Shown: positions 21,081 to 31,863, numbered from the stretch's first letter. The stretch is DNA of 64,000 bases from Adiantum capillus-veneris (GCA_014529385.2 CM043959.1:89911529-89975528), one strand, 5' to 3'. Made by a program: numbers and translations. The notes: generated by a model from the letters alone, not told the origin.

Positions 21081-24000
21081 ATGAGTAGTGACGAGGATGT
21101 GGGACCGTCCAACCGAAACACCTATCTCTCAACGAGGGTCTTATGTCCTTGTAATCAATGCAAGCATGCTGTGTGACGGACAAGACGTGTTTCTTTGCAG
21201 CACGTTCGCGAATTTGGCGAGTTCGATCCATCTATTATAGATCGAGTTGTTGCCAATTATAACTCGTCGGACTCTGATGCTGGCCAACAAGCAGCAATCT
21301 TGCAACCCAATAGACGTGTTCGCAGGCGCTTTGGTCAAGCAGCATATCTGAGGCCACAAGATGTAGCCTCTGACAGCTCGGGGGATGATCATGCAGAGCA
21401 CATTCCCAACGAGGCAATGTTTGAGCCCGAGATTGATGAAATGATCGAGACGATCATGGATTCAGAAAGGCTTATCTATGATGATATGAAAAGTGAAGCC
21501 GATACGCCATTGTATAATGGAGCACGTATGTCTAGATTGAAATCACTCCTGGTTCTTCTCAACATGCAGGCAAAGTTTTAATGGAGTGACACTAGTGTCA
21601 CAGCGCTTTTCAGGTGATCTATTACAATTAAATCTTCGGATGGTGTGCTACGAATTCCTGCACATTGCGCAGCCTGGAAACATATAGATGGAACATGGTC
21701 GGGTTTTGCCAGGGAAGCTCAAAATTTGCGCTTAGGCCTGGCTATGGATGGCGTAAATCCATTTGGTCAAAGATCAACATCTTACAGTGTATGGCCCGTT
21801 GTCATCGTCAACTACAACATTCCCCCGTGGTTGACTACGAAGAAGGGGCACCTATGGCTAAGCTTGATTGTGCCAGGGCGATATAAAGTGGGGAATATGG
21901 ATGTGTATCTTCGTCCACTATTGGAAGAGCTACAACAATTGTGGATTGGCATAGAGGTGGTGGATATGAGCCAACACACAGGACGACGGAATGCTTTGAT
22001 CAGAGGCATTCTAATGTGGCCCATACATGACTATCCCGGGCTAACAGAATGCTCAGGTGATCTATTGACACTCCTCACTCAGACACTGTAAATCTTGTTT
22101 TTTCCCATAGTTGATCTATTATCATGTGTATACATGCAGGGCTTCAAACAAGCGGATATAGAGCATGTGTCACATGTGGACCTAGACTGAATGCACGTAG
22201 GGCGCCCTCACTAAAGAAGCAAATCTACGAAGGTCATCAAGCGTATCTTCCAGAGAATCATGTGTTACGCGATGGCTTTCCGGGAAGAGAGCCACCAAGG
22301 ATGTCTGCACAAGCATGGTTAGAGCAGAAGGAGATGTGCGATGATGGATTGCCTCCAGGGATGAAGAGACTATCTCTATGGTACGAGTTACCATACTGGC
22401 CCCGAATCATGATCAATCACTTGCTCGATCCAATGCACATATTCAAGAATGTGGGTAATCTACTATGGGACCATCTGACCGGTAAGAAAGATACTTTGGG
22501 AGCCAGAGTTGACCTTAGAAATGTGGATCGTATGGAGCAATATTGGCCGCAAACAGTGTCTGATGGATTGATAAAACTCCCTAAAGCACCATGGATTTTC
22601 ACAGGAGCCCAAGAACGCAAAGTAAAAGAGACCATTCGATCTTTGCGGACCCCCACTGGCGTAATGCACTCGCTCCGAAGGTGCTTTACTAAAGAAGGAA
22701 AGCTTACCGGTTTGAAGTCACACGATTGGCATAAAATATGTCAGGTACGTTCATAGTGGACTTTAATATCATTGCATAAAATGTGGACTTTAATATCATT
22801 GCTGCACATACTTTACAATTTATTTTACCGGTTGCCATTGAGGGATGTTTGTCTTTCGACATCCCTAACACAATCTACAAACTTGCAAAGCTGGTGCAAT
22901 GGATCTCACAAAAGGAGATCAACGTAGACTCCATACCATTCGCCAAACTAAATGCTGCGGAGCTTGTGTGCATGTTTGAGAAACATTTTCCTACTACCAT
23001 GCTAACCATTCAGGTGCATCTTCTTGTTCACATAGTTGATGAGGTGGAAATAGCTGGCACAGTTCATTCCAGATGAATGTTCTTCTTAGAACGTTTCATG
23101 AAAACGCTTAAGGGATATGTGCGTCAAAAGGCACGTCCGGAGGGTAGCATGGCAGAAGGTTGGTTGGTATCAGAGTCACTAGTGTACATTGGAGAGTGGC
23201 TAGACGGATTTGATAAAGCCCGGGACACGCTATGGCGAACCATAGATGATGAGCGCATATCTGGGGTTGTCATGTGCAATCTCGGTGTTGAGAAGAAGAT
23301 GAAAGAAGATCTAGAGGCTAAAATCAACCGATTTTGCATGCTTCACAATCCAGTGATGCAAAAGTGGATTTCACAATGTGAGGATGCAAAGCAAGAGCGA
23401 CAAAGGGCACGAATCCAGTGGAGACGGGGAAGACGACCACCGATGCACTATCCGACGGTTCTGGAGAGCCTACCAACCTTCATGAGCTTAAGATGGTTGC
23501 ACAACCAATTGAAAAGCGCACAACAATGCGGTGACGAAGTGACTGAGGAAGAGTGGGAGTACCCTCGGGGTTGCGCGACCAAGGTAAGTTTGCAATGTAC
23601 GACTAGCTAGTGACTTTATTTCTAAACGTTTGAACGGCCACTCATAATCTTTGTTCGTTGTAGTATAAGTCATACACAGCAGCATGGTGTAAAGGTCGAC
23701 ATTTTAGGGTGGAACGAATCGACAAAAAGCGTTTTACTCAAGATTGTGGAATCATGGCAAAATTTGAACAGTCTAGTCGATGACGTTCCTCTGATGCAGA
23801 TCCTGTGGTGGCGGAACTCACTTACTTCGGCACGCTGCAAGAGATTTTGAGGATCGATTACAGAGGTGTCGACTTGTTCGACGTGCAATGGTTCAAGATA
23901 ATCATGGAGGGTCGCAACGCTACTGTGCGTAGAGGAGAGTCTGGTTTTCTTGAGGTGGATTCTACTAAGAAATGGACTGACCTAAGAGACACTTTCGTAC

Positions 24001-24410
24001 TACCCGAGCATTGTGAACAAGTAAGTATGTAAATAGTTACCATCCCCGTTTTACAAGTTATGTGCTTGAAAGCTCTCATGTAAGTTATGTGGCTCTGGCA
24101 GGTAATATTTCATCCTACAAAGTCTACATCAAAGTGGTGGTACGTCATAGAGATAGCCCCTCGTAGTGCAAGGACGTATGAAGGCTACCATGTGCCAATC
24201 ACAACGGCATCAATGGAGGAGATCAGAGAAGATGCTCAATCAGAAGCCGCTGCGGTGGTGCCAGACGAGCATCAAGATGCTACTACTCTATATGGGGTGC
24301 ATGCAGAGGAGCTACAAAATGAAACAGAGGATATGTGTTTAAACGGAGAGCTCTATATAGATATAGGAAGTTATGCTGAGTTATGCGAGGATGAGAGAGA
24401 GATCTCTTAA
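21081..24410 (+). pseudogene. Inner CACTA TnpD transposase, broken and internally deleted
   Basis: Starting at ATG 21,081 it shows the Transpos_assoc zinc motif VLCPCNQCKHAV, then LRLGLAMDGVNPFGQ, WPVVIVNYNIPPW, the second zinc motif CVTCGP, LDPMHIFKNVG near 22,430, SHDWHKI near 22,720, a DUF4218 segment (about 22,800-23,120) with MFFLERFMKTLKGYV, and a DUF4216-like C-terminal region (about 23,800-24,170). Apparent introns are 22,057-22,139, 22,745 to about 22,800, 23,584 to about 23,662 and 24,020 to about 24,101. Breaks: TGA 21,174, TAA 21,580, TGA 23,074, TGA near 23,780. Compared with the outer copy, about 135 residues (the block with CMLYR and CPVC) are missing at about 21,622-21,640. 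It is unlikely to encode a functional transposase. Confidence 0.88.
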
Positions 24411-24682
24411 AGCCACAAATATTGTATTTGAACAATTTTGCTCCGTGTTGTAAAAGCTATGGCTCTCTAAGTACCTTCCATGGTGTAAAACGCTCTTTTC
24501 TACTCGCGCTCACATCTTTTGATTGAAAATTCTGAGTTTTCGACTTGCCTCTTCTATCACTCAATACATTGCGTCATTGTATTTATATGCGTCATTACGT
24601 CATTGTATTTAATGGTCTTTGCGTCATTGTCTACTCTATTCATTCAATATTAAGTTTAAATATTTGTGTGTTTAATGCAGGT

Positions 24683-26007
24683 ATGGATGATGAGGAGTTT
24701 CTTTCTTCTTTGTCACCACAGCAGAGACAGTGGTACGTGGAGCGTCATTGCTCTGGCGCATCATCGCGCGTTCCTACTCCATCCGCACCTCCCTCTATTT
24801 CGGAGCATTCGGCGTGCTCCGAAGCTTCGGCGTCGACGAGATGAGCTTCACACTCGTCTAGACACCGGCGCTCTAGTGGTGGCGGTGGCGGTTGTTGTGG
24901 GGATTCCGCCACCGATGCCTCCACACCGCCTCGTGTTCGACAAGGCTCTTTACCCTCCCCTTCTTTGCCCGCCCCCACACCAGCCACAGCATCGCCATCT
25001 ACGCCAGGTTTTGCACGGCTAACTGTTCCTAGCAGCTACACACCTCTACCTACTCCGTCAGGAGCCACCCCACTCGACACTCCTCGCTTCGGGGCCCAGA
25101 CGCCGGTGGAGACACCTGACGTCCGTACCCCCATCGACACGCCGCTAGAGACCCCTGCCGGGACACCCAGGTTTACGCGTCACCGGCCAGAGGGCTTGCC
25201 TTACTCCGTCGACTTCAGCGGCGGTATCATCATGGATGATGACGGCAAGAAGGTGATCTCGAGCATGCGTGGTCTGTGCTCTCAGTTGTTTAGACACTAC
25301 ATACTACATACGTACCAAGTGATTTAAAAAACAGAGTCATCAGCATACTTCATGATGAGTTTCCCGTTCCAACACGGGATCAGCGCTTCAATGAAGACCT
25401 GATGAAGATTCGAATGCGCGAATACTGCAAACACAAGCGTTCCGAAGTGCAAAAAGCAATCAAGCATGGGTGGAACAGGCCAGATTGGCTGGCCAAAGAA
25501 GATTGGAAGAATGCGAAGAAAGCAGCGCGCGAGAATCCCGACAAGTGGAAGCAACAAAAGGATGCAGCCAGAGCGCGAGTAGAGGCAGGGAGCTCACACC
25601 ACTTGGGGAGCGGTGGATGGGCATCATTTGAGGCCGATTTTGTAAGTGTTTTCGCATTGCTCTTTATGTTCGATAGTTTAGGGTTTATGAGTTTTTTAAT
25701 TCTAACATAATGAATTCTTTGTATGTTTTGACAGTGGTCGATGACAGGACGTGATCCCACACCGTACGAGCGCGAGTACGCAGGCAGGTTGGGCTTAAAC
25801 GCCCTAATGGACATTCTCAGTTCTCGCGGAGGCATGGTTAGGATTAGGGTTTACTCTTTTCTATTTTTTGTATTGTTTTATAAATGTCATTATATGTTTA
25901 TACTTACTGAAAGCTGTCTTATTGTCTTTTTTTGCAGAATCGGACAGATACGCCGATTGGACGCGATGAGACGTCTGACTAGACGACGTCAGTTTAGCCG
26001 TAGCTAG
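24683..26007 (+). pseudogene. Inner CACTA ORF1 (TnpA-like, Ptta/En/Spm family), broken
   Basis: ATG 24,683 opens MDDEEFLSSLSPQQRQWYVERH. A Ser/Pro/Thr-rich linker follows, with an in-frame TGA near 24,841; the frame continues cleanly afterwards (TPATASPSTPGFARL...). A second exon from about 25,330 carries FNEDLMKIRMREYCKHKRSEV and the signature RPDWLAKEDWKNAKKAARENPDKWKQQ, then GSGGWASF, typical of the plant Ptta/En/Spm ORF1 domain. Small last exons run from 25,735 and 25,938 and end RRLTRRRQFSRS. In En/Spm this protein binds subterminal repeats. It lies downstream of TnpD on the same strand. Confidence 0.75.
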
Positions 26008-26344
26008 ATAGCATTAGTTTAGGGTTTTTCATAGCTTATGTATCATGAGACGGATTTTATACGTCTTTTTGAACCATGTATATTATTACATTTGTCACCG
26101 CAGTTCATTTTTCCAATCAATTCTTTATGCCTATGATGTTGTACAATTGTCATTATTACATTTGCCAATCAATTCATTGCCTATGATGTATACAATTGTC
26201 AATTTTGCAAACAATGCGTCTTGTGGGTGACTATTTTGGGTCTATTATCTACCCTTGCACTTTTTTTTAAAAGTGAATCAAGTACAATATGGTTGATGGG
26301 TGGTAGGGCTTTCAATGCCCTGTCACCAAAAAAAATTTCTCTCG

Positions 26345-26520
26345 GGCGTCGTTATTTATGGCTCTGTAGCGTCGCTATGAGCGTCGCTATAGACTTCTGT
26401 GTAAACGTCGCTATAATCGTCGCTATGAGCGTCTCTATATAGCGACGCTATTAGCAACGGTTTTAGCGACGCCGAGGGTTATAAAAACCCAGTGTATTTC
26501 TGTCGCTAGCAGCGTCACAA
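26345..26520. repeat. Right subterminal AGCGACGCT repeats
   Basis: Multiple cgtcgctatgagcgtcgctat-type units, in both orientations, lie within 200 bp of the right end and match the left subterminal array. A short gggtt-ataaa-aaccc hairpin follows near 26,474-26,490. Confidence 0.85.
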
Positions 26521-26530
26521 GAGCACACAA

Positions 26531-26542
26531 CCTCTTGTAGTG
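26531..26542 (-). repeat. Right terminal inverted repeat
   Basis: CCTCTTGTAGTG, the exact inverse of the left terminus; followed by the second TGC target copy. Confidence 0.95.
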
Positions 26543-27226
26543 TGCCATCATGGTCAACTTTGACACAAACGGTGATGAAGCCAGGTACTGCGGAACTATT
26601 GAAAGGATAGTAAAGGTTAATTTTTAGAACCTTTCATAGATTCATCTTCGAGTGCAAGTGGTTTGAAAATGTGTCTAGACGACATGAGAATGGACTCTAC
26701 ATGGTGGACTCTAGTGTGCATCACACAGGGAGGTATGACAATTTAGTTTTACCGCGCAATTGTGAGTAGGTGAGTGACATGTACCCTTTTTATTCTTATT
26801 TACTCGTTGTATCGTTAGTTATACCAATGCTACTCACTTTGAGCTTCTATTTTATAGGTCAACTATATCCCAGCAATACACCAACCAAAACTTTGGTTCG
26901 TAATTCTCGTAAAACCTCGGTGGAGAACCATATTTTCTACTAATGAAGTGGAGACTATCTTCGACCCTCTTCCGACCTCAGAGTTTGGATGAGGTGGAAA
27001 CAGAGGAGAGGGAGGCCAATGAATCAAGTCTGGCAGCAGCAAGTCTTAGCCAGGCTGATTGTCATGATGATGAAGATGATGAGATGGAGGACGACGAACT
27101 CGAAGATGATGAAGCTGGCAATGCATTCACAAACGACAATTCCGTTTCTCTCTTTATTGATTTAGGAGCCATGGGCTTAGAATTGGATGATGCTTCATGT
27201 AGAGATCTTTTGGAAGATGATTCATA
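26543..27226 (+). pseudogene. Outer CACTA TnpD, 3' part after the insertion
   Basis: Rejoining 18,934 with 26,546 lines up the outer product (RTTMDCAIMVNFD) with the inner TnpD (RFTQDCGIMAKFE), confirming that this is the rest of the same gene. A DUF4216-like stretch follows (FECKWFENVSRRHENGL, then LVLPRNCE and a segment with LWFVILVKPRW), then a highly acidic tail from about 26,990 (DEDDEMEDDELEDDEAG) ending at a TAA near 27,226. Frameshifts and stops occur around 26,620-26,770. Confidence 0.75.
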
Positions 27227-27229
27227 AAC

Positions 27230-27658
27230 ATTTTGTAGTTATGAAGTTTTTTGATCGTGTAATCCATTCACCTCTCTCTCTCCCTCCTCTTTCTCTTTTT
27301 AGATTTGAGAATATGCTCAATTATGTTAATCAATTGACAATGATCATTTTAGTTGTAAACAAGGGTAATCTTAGGCTGGGTTTAGACAAGGCTGGAGGAA
27401 GAAAGACTTTCTGCAGGTCTACCGCCGCCTCGTCTAAACGGTGTTGGAGGAACAAGAGCGAAAAACAGAGAGAGGTGGAGAGAGGCCAGCAGCTCTTCCG
27501 AGGGGGGGGGGTGCCGGAAGAAAAATGGCGGGCCCGGAGGAAGGTGATATCTACTACAGCAAATAGGCTTTTGCCATGCAACTTAAACGCCCTTGTGGAA
27601 AGCATTTTTGCCGTAGCGTCTGGACCGGGCCTTATATCCCCCGCCTCCTTCTCCCCCC

Positions 27659-27660
<2 letters not shown>
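27230..27660. other. Spacer between outer TnpD and GA-rich satellite
   Basis: No gene recognised. It includes a G run (27,501-27,509) and a purine-rich then GC-richer stretch around 27,480-27,660. Confidence 0.4.
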
Positions 27661-27708
<48 letters not shown>

Positions 27709-28169
27709 CTCAGGAGAGATAGAGTGAGAGAGGGAAAGAGGGAGAGAGATAGAGGGAAATAGGGATAGGAAAAGAGAGAGGGTGAGAAAGAAAGAAAGAG
27801 AGAGGGAGAGAGGGAGAGAAATAAAGAGAGAGGGAGAAAGGGAGAGAAAGAAAGAGAGAGATGGAGGGAGAGTAGATAGAGAGGGAAAGAGGGAGAGTAG
27901 ATATTAGAGAGAGGGAGAGAAAGAGAGAGATAGAGGGAAAGAGAGAGAGGGAGAGAAAGAAAGAGAGAGATAGAGGGAGAGTAGATAGAGAGGGAGAGAA
28001 CTTAGAGAGATCGAGGGAGAGAAAGAAAGAGAGGAAAAGAGGGAGAGAAAGAAAGAGAGAGATAGAGTGAAAGAGGGAGAAAGAGAGGTAGAGGTAGAGA
28101 GAGGGATAGAAAGAAAGAGTGAGATAGAGAGGGAGAGAAAGAAAGAGAGAGAGAGAGGGAGAGGGAGAG

Positions 28170-28222
<53 letters not shown>

Positions 28223-28330
28223 AAGAGAGGGAAAGAGGGAGAGAGATAGAGGGAAAGAGGGAGAAAGACAGGTAGAGGTAGAGAGAGAAAAAGAGGGAGA
28301 GAGGGAGAGAAAGAAAGAGAAAGCAAAGGG
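27661..28330. repeat. (CT)n then 0.6-kb GA-rich satellite
   Basis: A CT run (27,660-27,706) switches abruptly to GA-rich sequence with gggaaagagggagag and agagggaaatagggatag blocks. Read on the minus strand it matches the CT-rich satellite at 13,640-14,100. The long Ser/Leu-rich minus-strand frames are compositional. Confidence 0.9.
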
Positions 28331-28597
28331 CAGCCCATCGCGAAGCTTGGAGGGTGTAGGTAGAAGACAATGGGTTCTACTTGTAAAACATACTGATCTA
28401 TGTTTTGCAATAACGGGATGAAGCTGTTCGTGGTCCCTGGGGTCGCTTTTGTGGACGTACGCAAAGCCCGAAAAAGTGGTGCCCAAGTCCAAAGCCACCA
28501 TGACCTTAGCCGAGGCCTCCATGCCTCGACAAAAGATGTCATCCATGTTTGGCTTTTCATCTCTGAGAGTGCTTGCTTTACATGGAGGCCGAGACAT
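28331..28597 (-). pseudogene. Captured host fragment: HSPA12-like Hsp70 N-terminus
   Basis: The minus-strand frame from 28,597 reads ...EASAKVMVALDLGTTFSGFAYVHKSDPRDHEQ. The LDLGTT(F/Y)SG(F/Y)A(Y) string is the phosphate-1 ATP-binding loop of the HSPA12 branch of the Hsp70 superfamily. About 60 further residues are open before the frame runs into the GA-rich satellite. Only the N-terminal part of the nucleotide-binding domain is present, so this is a truncated host gene piece trapped in the outer CACTA relic, in the opposite orientation to the TnpD and ORF1 genes. Confidence 0.7.
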
Positions 28598-28605
28598 GAC
28601 TCTGG

Positions 28606-28677
<72 letters not shown>

Positions 28678-29790
28678 GAATTACTTATTGCATTACATTA
28701 GAATTGTAATGTTACGATCAATTGATCACTTAGGCTACATTTACAACCTTAATATATATATGTGTGTACATATATATCTGTTTATGCATGTATGTAGGCA
28801 CTAAGTACGGGAGCATAGCATCTGAACGTTAGACGCTTCCTCTTGGGTATAGTCCTTTTTTAATCGTGGCGTTGTGGTCATTGATCCACTCATGCATGGA
28901 TTACCGCAAGGTACCTTTGGTTTTACCACGGTTGAGACTGCGATGATATCTAAAGAGGTGCAATTGACCTTTGGCATTACTAGCCTCTACTTAGGTCTAC
29001 TAGTATGTGTATATATCTACGTGTTTGTATGCTAATATATATATCCTCAGGGAGAGAATTGTAATGTAACGATCAATTGATCACTTAGACGTTGGGTTTA
29101 GGTGCAGCCAACACAAAACGATGGCTACATTTACAACCTTAACATATATATGTGTGAACATTCTGTTTATGCATGAATGTACACGAAGCCCGAAAAAGTG
29201 GTTCCCAAGTCCAAAGCCACCATGACCTTAGCCGAGACCTCCATGCCTCGGCAAAAGATGTCGTCCATGTTTGGCTTCTCATCTCTGACAGTGCTTGCTT
29301 TACATGGAGGCGCAAACATGACTCTAGGATGGAGAGAGAGAGAGAGAGAGATAGAGTGAGAGAAATAGAATTACTTATTGCATTACATTAGAATTGTAAT
29401 GTTACGATCAATGGATCACTTAGATGTTGAATGTAGGTGCAGCCAACACAAAATGATGGCTACATTTACAACCTTAATATATATATGTGTGTAAATATAT
29501 ATTTGTTTATGCATGTATGTAGGCACTAAGTACGGGAGCATAGCATCCGAAGGCTAGACGCTTCCTCTTGGGTATAGTCCTTTTTTAATCGTGGTGTTGC
29601 GGTCATTGATCCACTCATGCATGGATTACCACAACGTACCTTTGGTTTTACCACGGTTGAGACTGCGATGATATCTAAAGAGGTGCAGTGACCTTTGGCA
29701 CTACTAGCCTCTACTTAGGTCTACTAGTATGTATATGCATCTACCTGTTTGTGTGGTGATATACTTATGTACGTATATTTAGATTAGTGA
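28444..29790. repeat. Tandem duplication, about 722-bp period
   Basis: The block starting gcccgaaaaagtggt (28,466) recurs at 29,188, offset 722 bp. The copies share the HSPA12-derived segment, a (GA)n tract (long at 28,612-28,672, short at 29,333-29,352), aattacttattgcattac, and a downstream section through cactaagtacgggagcatagc and ttggttttaccacggttgag. Differences are scattered substitutions and microsatellite length. Confidence 0.9.
29166..29332 (-). pseudogene. Second copy of the HSPA12-like fragment
   Basis: A duplicate of about 28,450-28,610 produced by the 722-bp tandem duplication. It retains the minus-strand segment upstream of the Hsp70 ATP loop (LREKPNMDDIF-type residues, MEVSAKVMVAL) but ends before most of the loop continues, so it is shorter than the first copy. 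Confidence 0.6.
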
Positions 29791-29833
29791 GTAGGGTGGA
29801 AAGCTTAATCTTATATTTCTCTTTGTAATGTAG

Positions 29834-31430
29834 ATGTCTAACACAGACCAACTGGTGAGGAGCAACATAGACTCTTCTTTTGGTTGGTTCACATCTCAGG
29901 TGGGCTCCCACCCGGGGTGGACATCGCCTCCAATGGACCCGAGTCTTGAGTAAGTGAGAACAAGCGAAGAAATAAATAATATTTCTACGTAGTTAACCAT
30001 AAACCATGAGTGTCATAGGGTTTTTTTTTGTTATTTGTAGGCATGGCCATTATACACCTTCCCTTCTCAGATTCCTGCACCGGTCGTAGATCCTGACTTA
30101 CAACGGGCTATCTCTTTACGAGAGCAGTACCTCCGTTCGACGGAGGATTTGTTTAGCCGCTACACTCCAGAGCAGCTTGCGACCTACGGAATTTCTCCGT
30201 AGACTACACCATGGGGGAGTCAAGGAGAGACTCCTTACCTACAGAGCCTCGCACCGACGGCACCTCCCTCTACTCTCCCTTCCATTCGTCCTATTCCTAT
30301 TCCATCGGAGGGTCCTGCTCCCCTTGCATCGTAGGGTCCTATTCCCATGTCATCACAGGGTCCTACGCCACTCCATTCTACTCCAACCTTCCCAGAACAT
30401 CGTCGACAGACTTCCTCTTGCAGCACGTGTCGACGCTCGTCTCAGGGCAGCGAGCACCGTGAGAGACGAAGCGGGGACGAATCTTGTGGTTTCGTATGTT
30501 TTGGTAGTGGCGGGGGAACAGAGTCCCCTGCCACTACGGAGTCCCCACTTTCAGAGCATGCCTCCCCTAACGCAGAGGAAGAGGATACTGACGCACCCAT
30601 GCCAGACACGCATGGGCGTTACTACAGGGTTAAATATGGCTAGGAGGTTGATTTCGGCACAGCACAGGGCAGGGCATTTTGATGCTATCTATAAATTCTT
30701 ATACATTCAACATATAAGATTGTTTTATAAAGTTCAGAGACCAACTGCCCGATCATGCACGGTACATTGAGGACGCTCTGTTAGCTAGATTTCTAAACGC
30801 CCTCGATCAATGTTTTTCACAACAATGGCTGGAGGGCTACATAAAGACATTTCTAAAAAATAAGTAGTCCAGTGTGTGGCGCGCAGCAGCCAACTAGGTC
30901 AGAGATCTAGACAGGAGTTACCGCGGTGGCAACATGCTAGATGCAGAGTGGGAGTGGGCAATTCAAGAGAAGAGGGATCAAGCTACGCGACGGGCTCATC
31001 ATATAGACAACAACGTGAGGCCCATGCAAGACAAACTCCCACGCACTATGGCTCAGGAGGCAAGAGAGCTTGGAAGGATAAATATGTAACATTATTTGAA
31101 TTATAACGTCGATCGTTGATTGTAAAGATTGTAGTTGATAATTTGGTATTGTTATTGCTAACTTAGGAAAATGTCACTCTCTCTCGACCAACCAGAGAGA
31201 TGGTCAAGTATCGGGAGAAACATACAAAATTTGATACTCGGCGATGGTTGTTTGAAAACAACCACATCTCTCGCGAGTAGTTCGACGCGACGGTTGGACC
31301 ACTACAAGCGGTAAGTTTAAACAAGTAATTTTGTGTCAATTGTTTTGAGTTGTGGATAATTGTTTAATTTGGTTTGTGTTTATGTGGAGTCAAAGTGATC
31401 CAACATATGTGCCTCTAAACGACGACAAGG
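29834..31430 (+). pseudogene. Outer CACTA ORF1 (TnpA-like), broken
   Basis: ATG 29,834 opens MSNTDQLVRSNIDSSFGWF. After an apparent intron (29,950-30,040) a frame gives LREQYLRSTEDLFSRYTPEQLATYGISP, then TAG at 30,199, and a Pro/Ser-rich linker with another TAG near 30,335. An acidic segment EEEDTDAPMPD ends at 30,643. Further parts (FDAIYKFLYIQHIR near 30,680, TREMVKYREKHTKFDTRRWLFENN near 31,190, DPTYVPLNDDKD near 31,400) occur in other frames. The layout (N-terminal helix, low-complexity linker, basic core) parallels the inner ORF1. The many stops make it a relic. Confidence 0.55.
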
Positions 31431-31580
31431 ATTAGACTATTTACTTTTTATTGTAACTTTTTTAAATAGTTGATCTTCTATATTTTTAATTGTCAAGGTA
31501 AAGTAAATTCAATTTCAGTTCTTTAGTATTTTTTATACTCTTCCAAAAACAATTGATGTCTTATTGTTTTTATGCAGGTA

Positions 31581-31644
31581 AAAAATAAAGGTGCTCATTT
31601 GGGCCACCCAAATTTGGGTGGCCCAAATGAGCACCTTTATTTTT
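31581..31644. other. Perfect 64-bp palindrome near CACTA right end
   Basis: The 32-bp left half is exactly complementary to the 32-bp right half with no spacer; the core is GGCCACCCAAATTTGGGTGG. It lies about 150 bp downstream of the ORF1 end and just before the subterminal repeats. A diverged homologue sits at 32,797-32,847. Confidence 0.95.
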
Positions 31645-31654
31645 GAACTAGCAT

Positions 31655-31863
31655 TTAGCGGTAATAAACGCGGTAATAGCAATGGCAAAGGTCGCGGTAA
31701 TATTAGCGGGTATATTGTCGCGACTATTACCGCGCTTATTGCTGACAAACCACTACCGCGCTCGTAGCCGCGGTTATTGCCACCCATGCAAATTTTTCTC
31801 TGTCCTTTCTCCTTTGTTTTTTTGCGGCAATGTTGGCGGTTTTCGACAAGTCCTCTTATAGTG
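31655..31863. repeat. Right subterminal GCGGTAATA repeats and CACTA-type terminus
   Basis: Copies of (g)cggtaata and inverse attaccgc are spaced at 15-25 bp between 31,659 and 31,780. The terminus CCTCTTATAGTG follows at 31,852-31,863. Confidence 0.75.

Larger units (their letters stand above)
18935..26542. mobile_element. Inner CACTA (En/Spm) transposon, 7,608 bp, complete ends
   Basis: Termini are CACTACAAGAGG (18,935-18,946) and its exact inverse CCTCTTGTAGTG (26,531-26,542), flanked by a TGC duplication. Subterminal AGCGACGCT-type repeats occur at both ends. Inside are microsatellites, a captured host HMA-domain fragment, a broken TnpD (21,081-24,410) and a broken ORF1 (24,683-26,007), both on the plus strand. 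The ends are perfect while both genes are damaged, so the element was probably mobilised by transposase supplied in trans, or decayed after insertion. It sits inside a conserved part of another CACTA TnpD. Confidence 0.93.
13321..31863. mobile_element. Outer CACTA (En/Spm) element relic, interrupted by a second CACTA
   Basis: Clusters of (G)CGGTAATA/TTATTACCGC motifs lie at 13,325-13,500, 15,200-15,260 and 31,655-31,785. They behave like CACTA subterminal repeats. The right end CCTCTTATAGTG (31,852-31,863) is a CACTA-type terminus (CACTATAAGAGG on the other strand). Inside, in order, are a broken TnpD, an unrelated nested element, the TnpD 3' part, a captured HSPA12-like fragment and a broken ORF1. 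The left terminus was not found, so the left border is only the first subterminal motif. Assigning every part to one element is an inference. Confidence 0.4.

Noticed and set aside
3144-24843. Reassigned TGA codon in this genome
   Set aside because: Several in-frame TGAs lie in mobile-element genes, but TAA and TAG stops also interrupt them, and the intact transposase and DUF7869 frames use no internal TGA. Ordinary decay is simpler.
27710-28330. Long Ser/Leu-rich extension of the HSPA12-like frame on the minus strand
   Set aside because: Beyond about 28,330 the frame reads GA-rich satellite; only the part before it resembles a protein.
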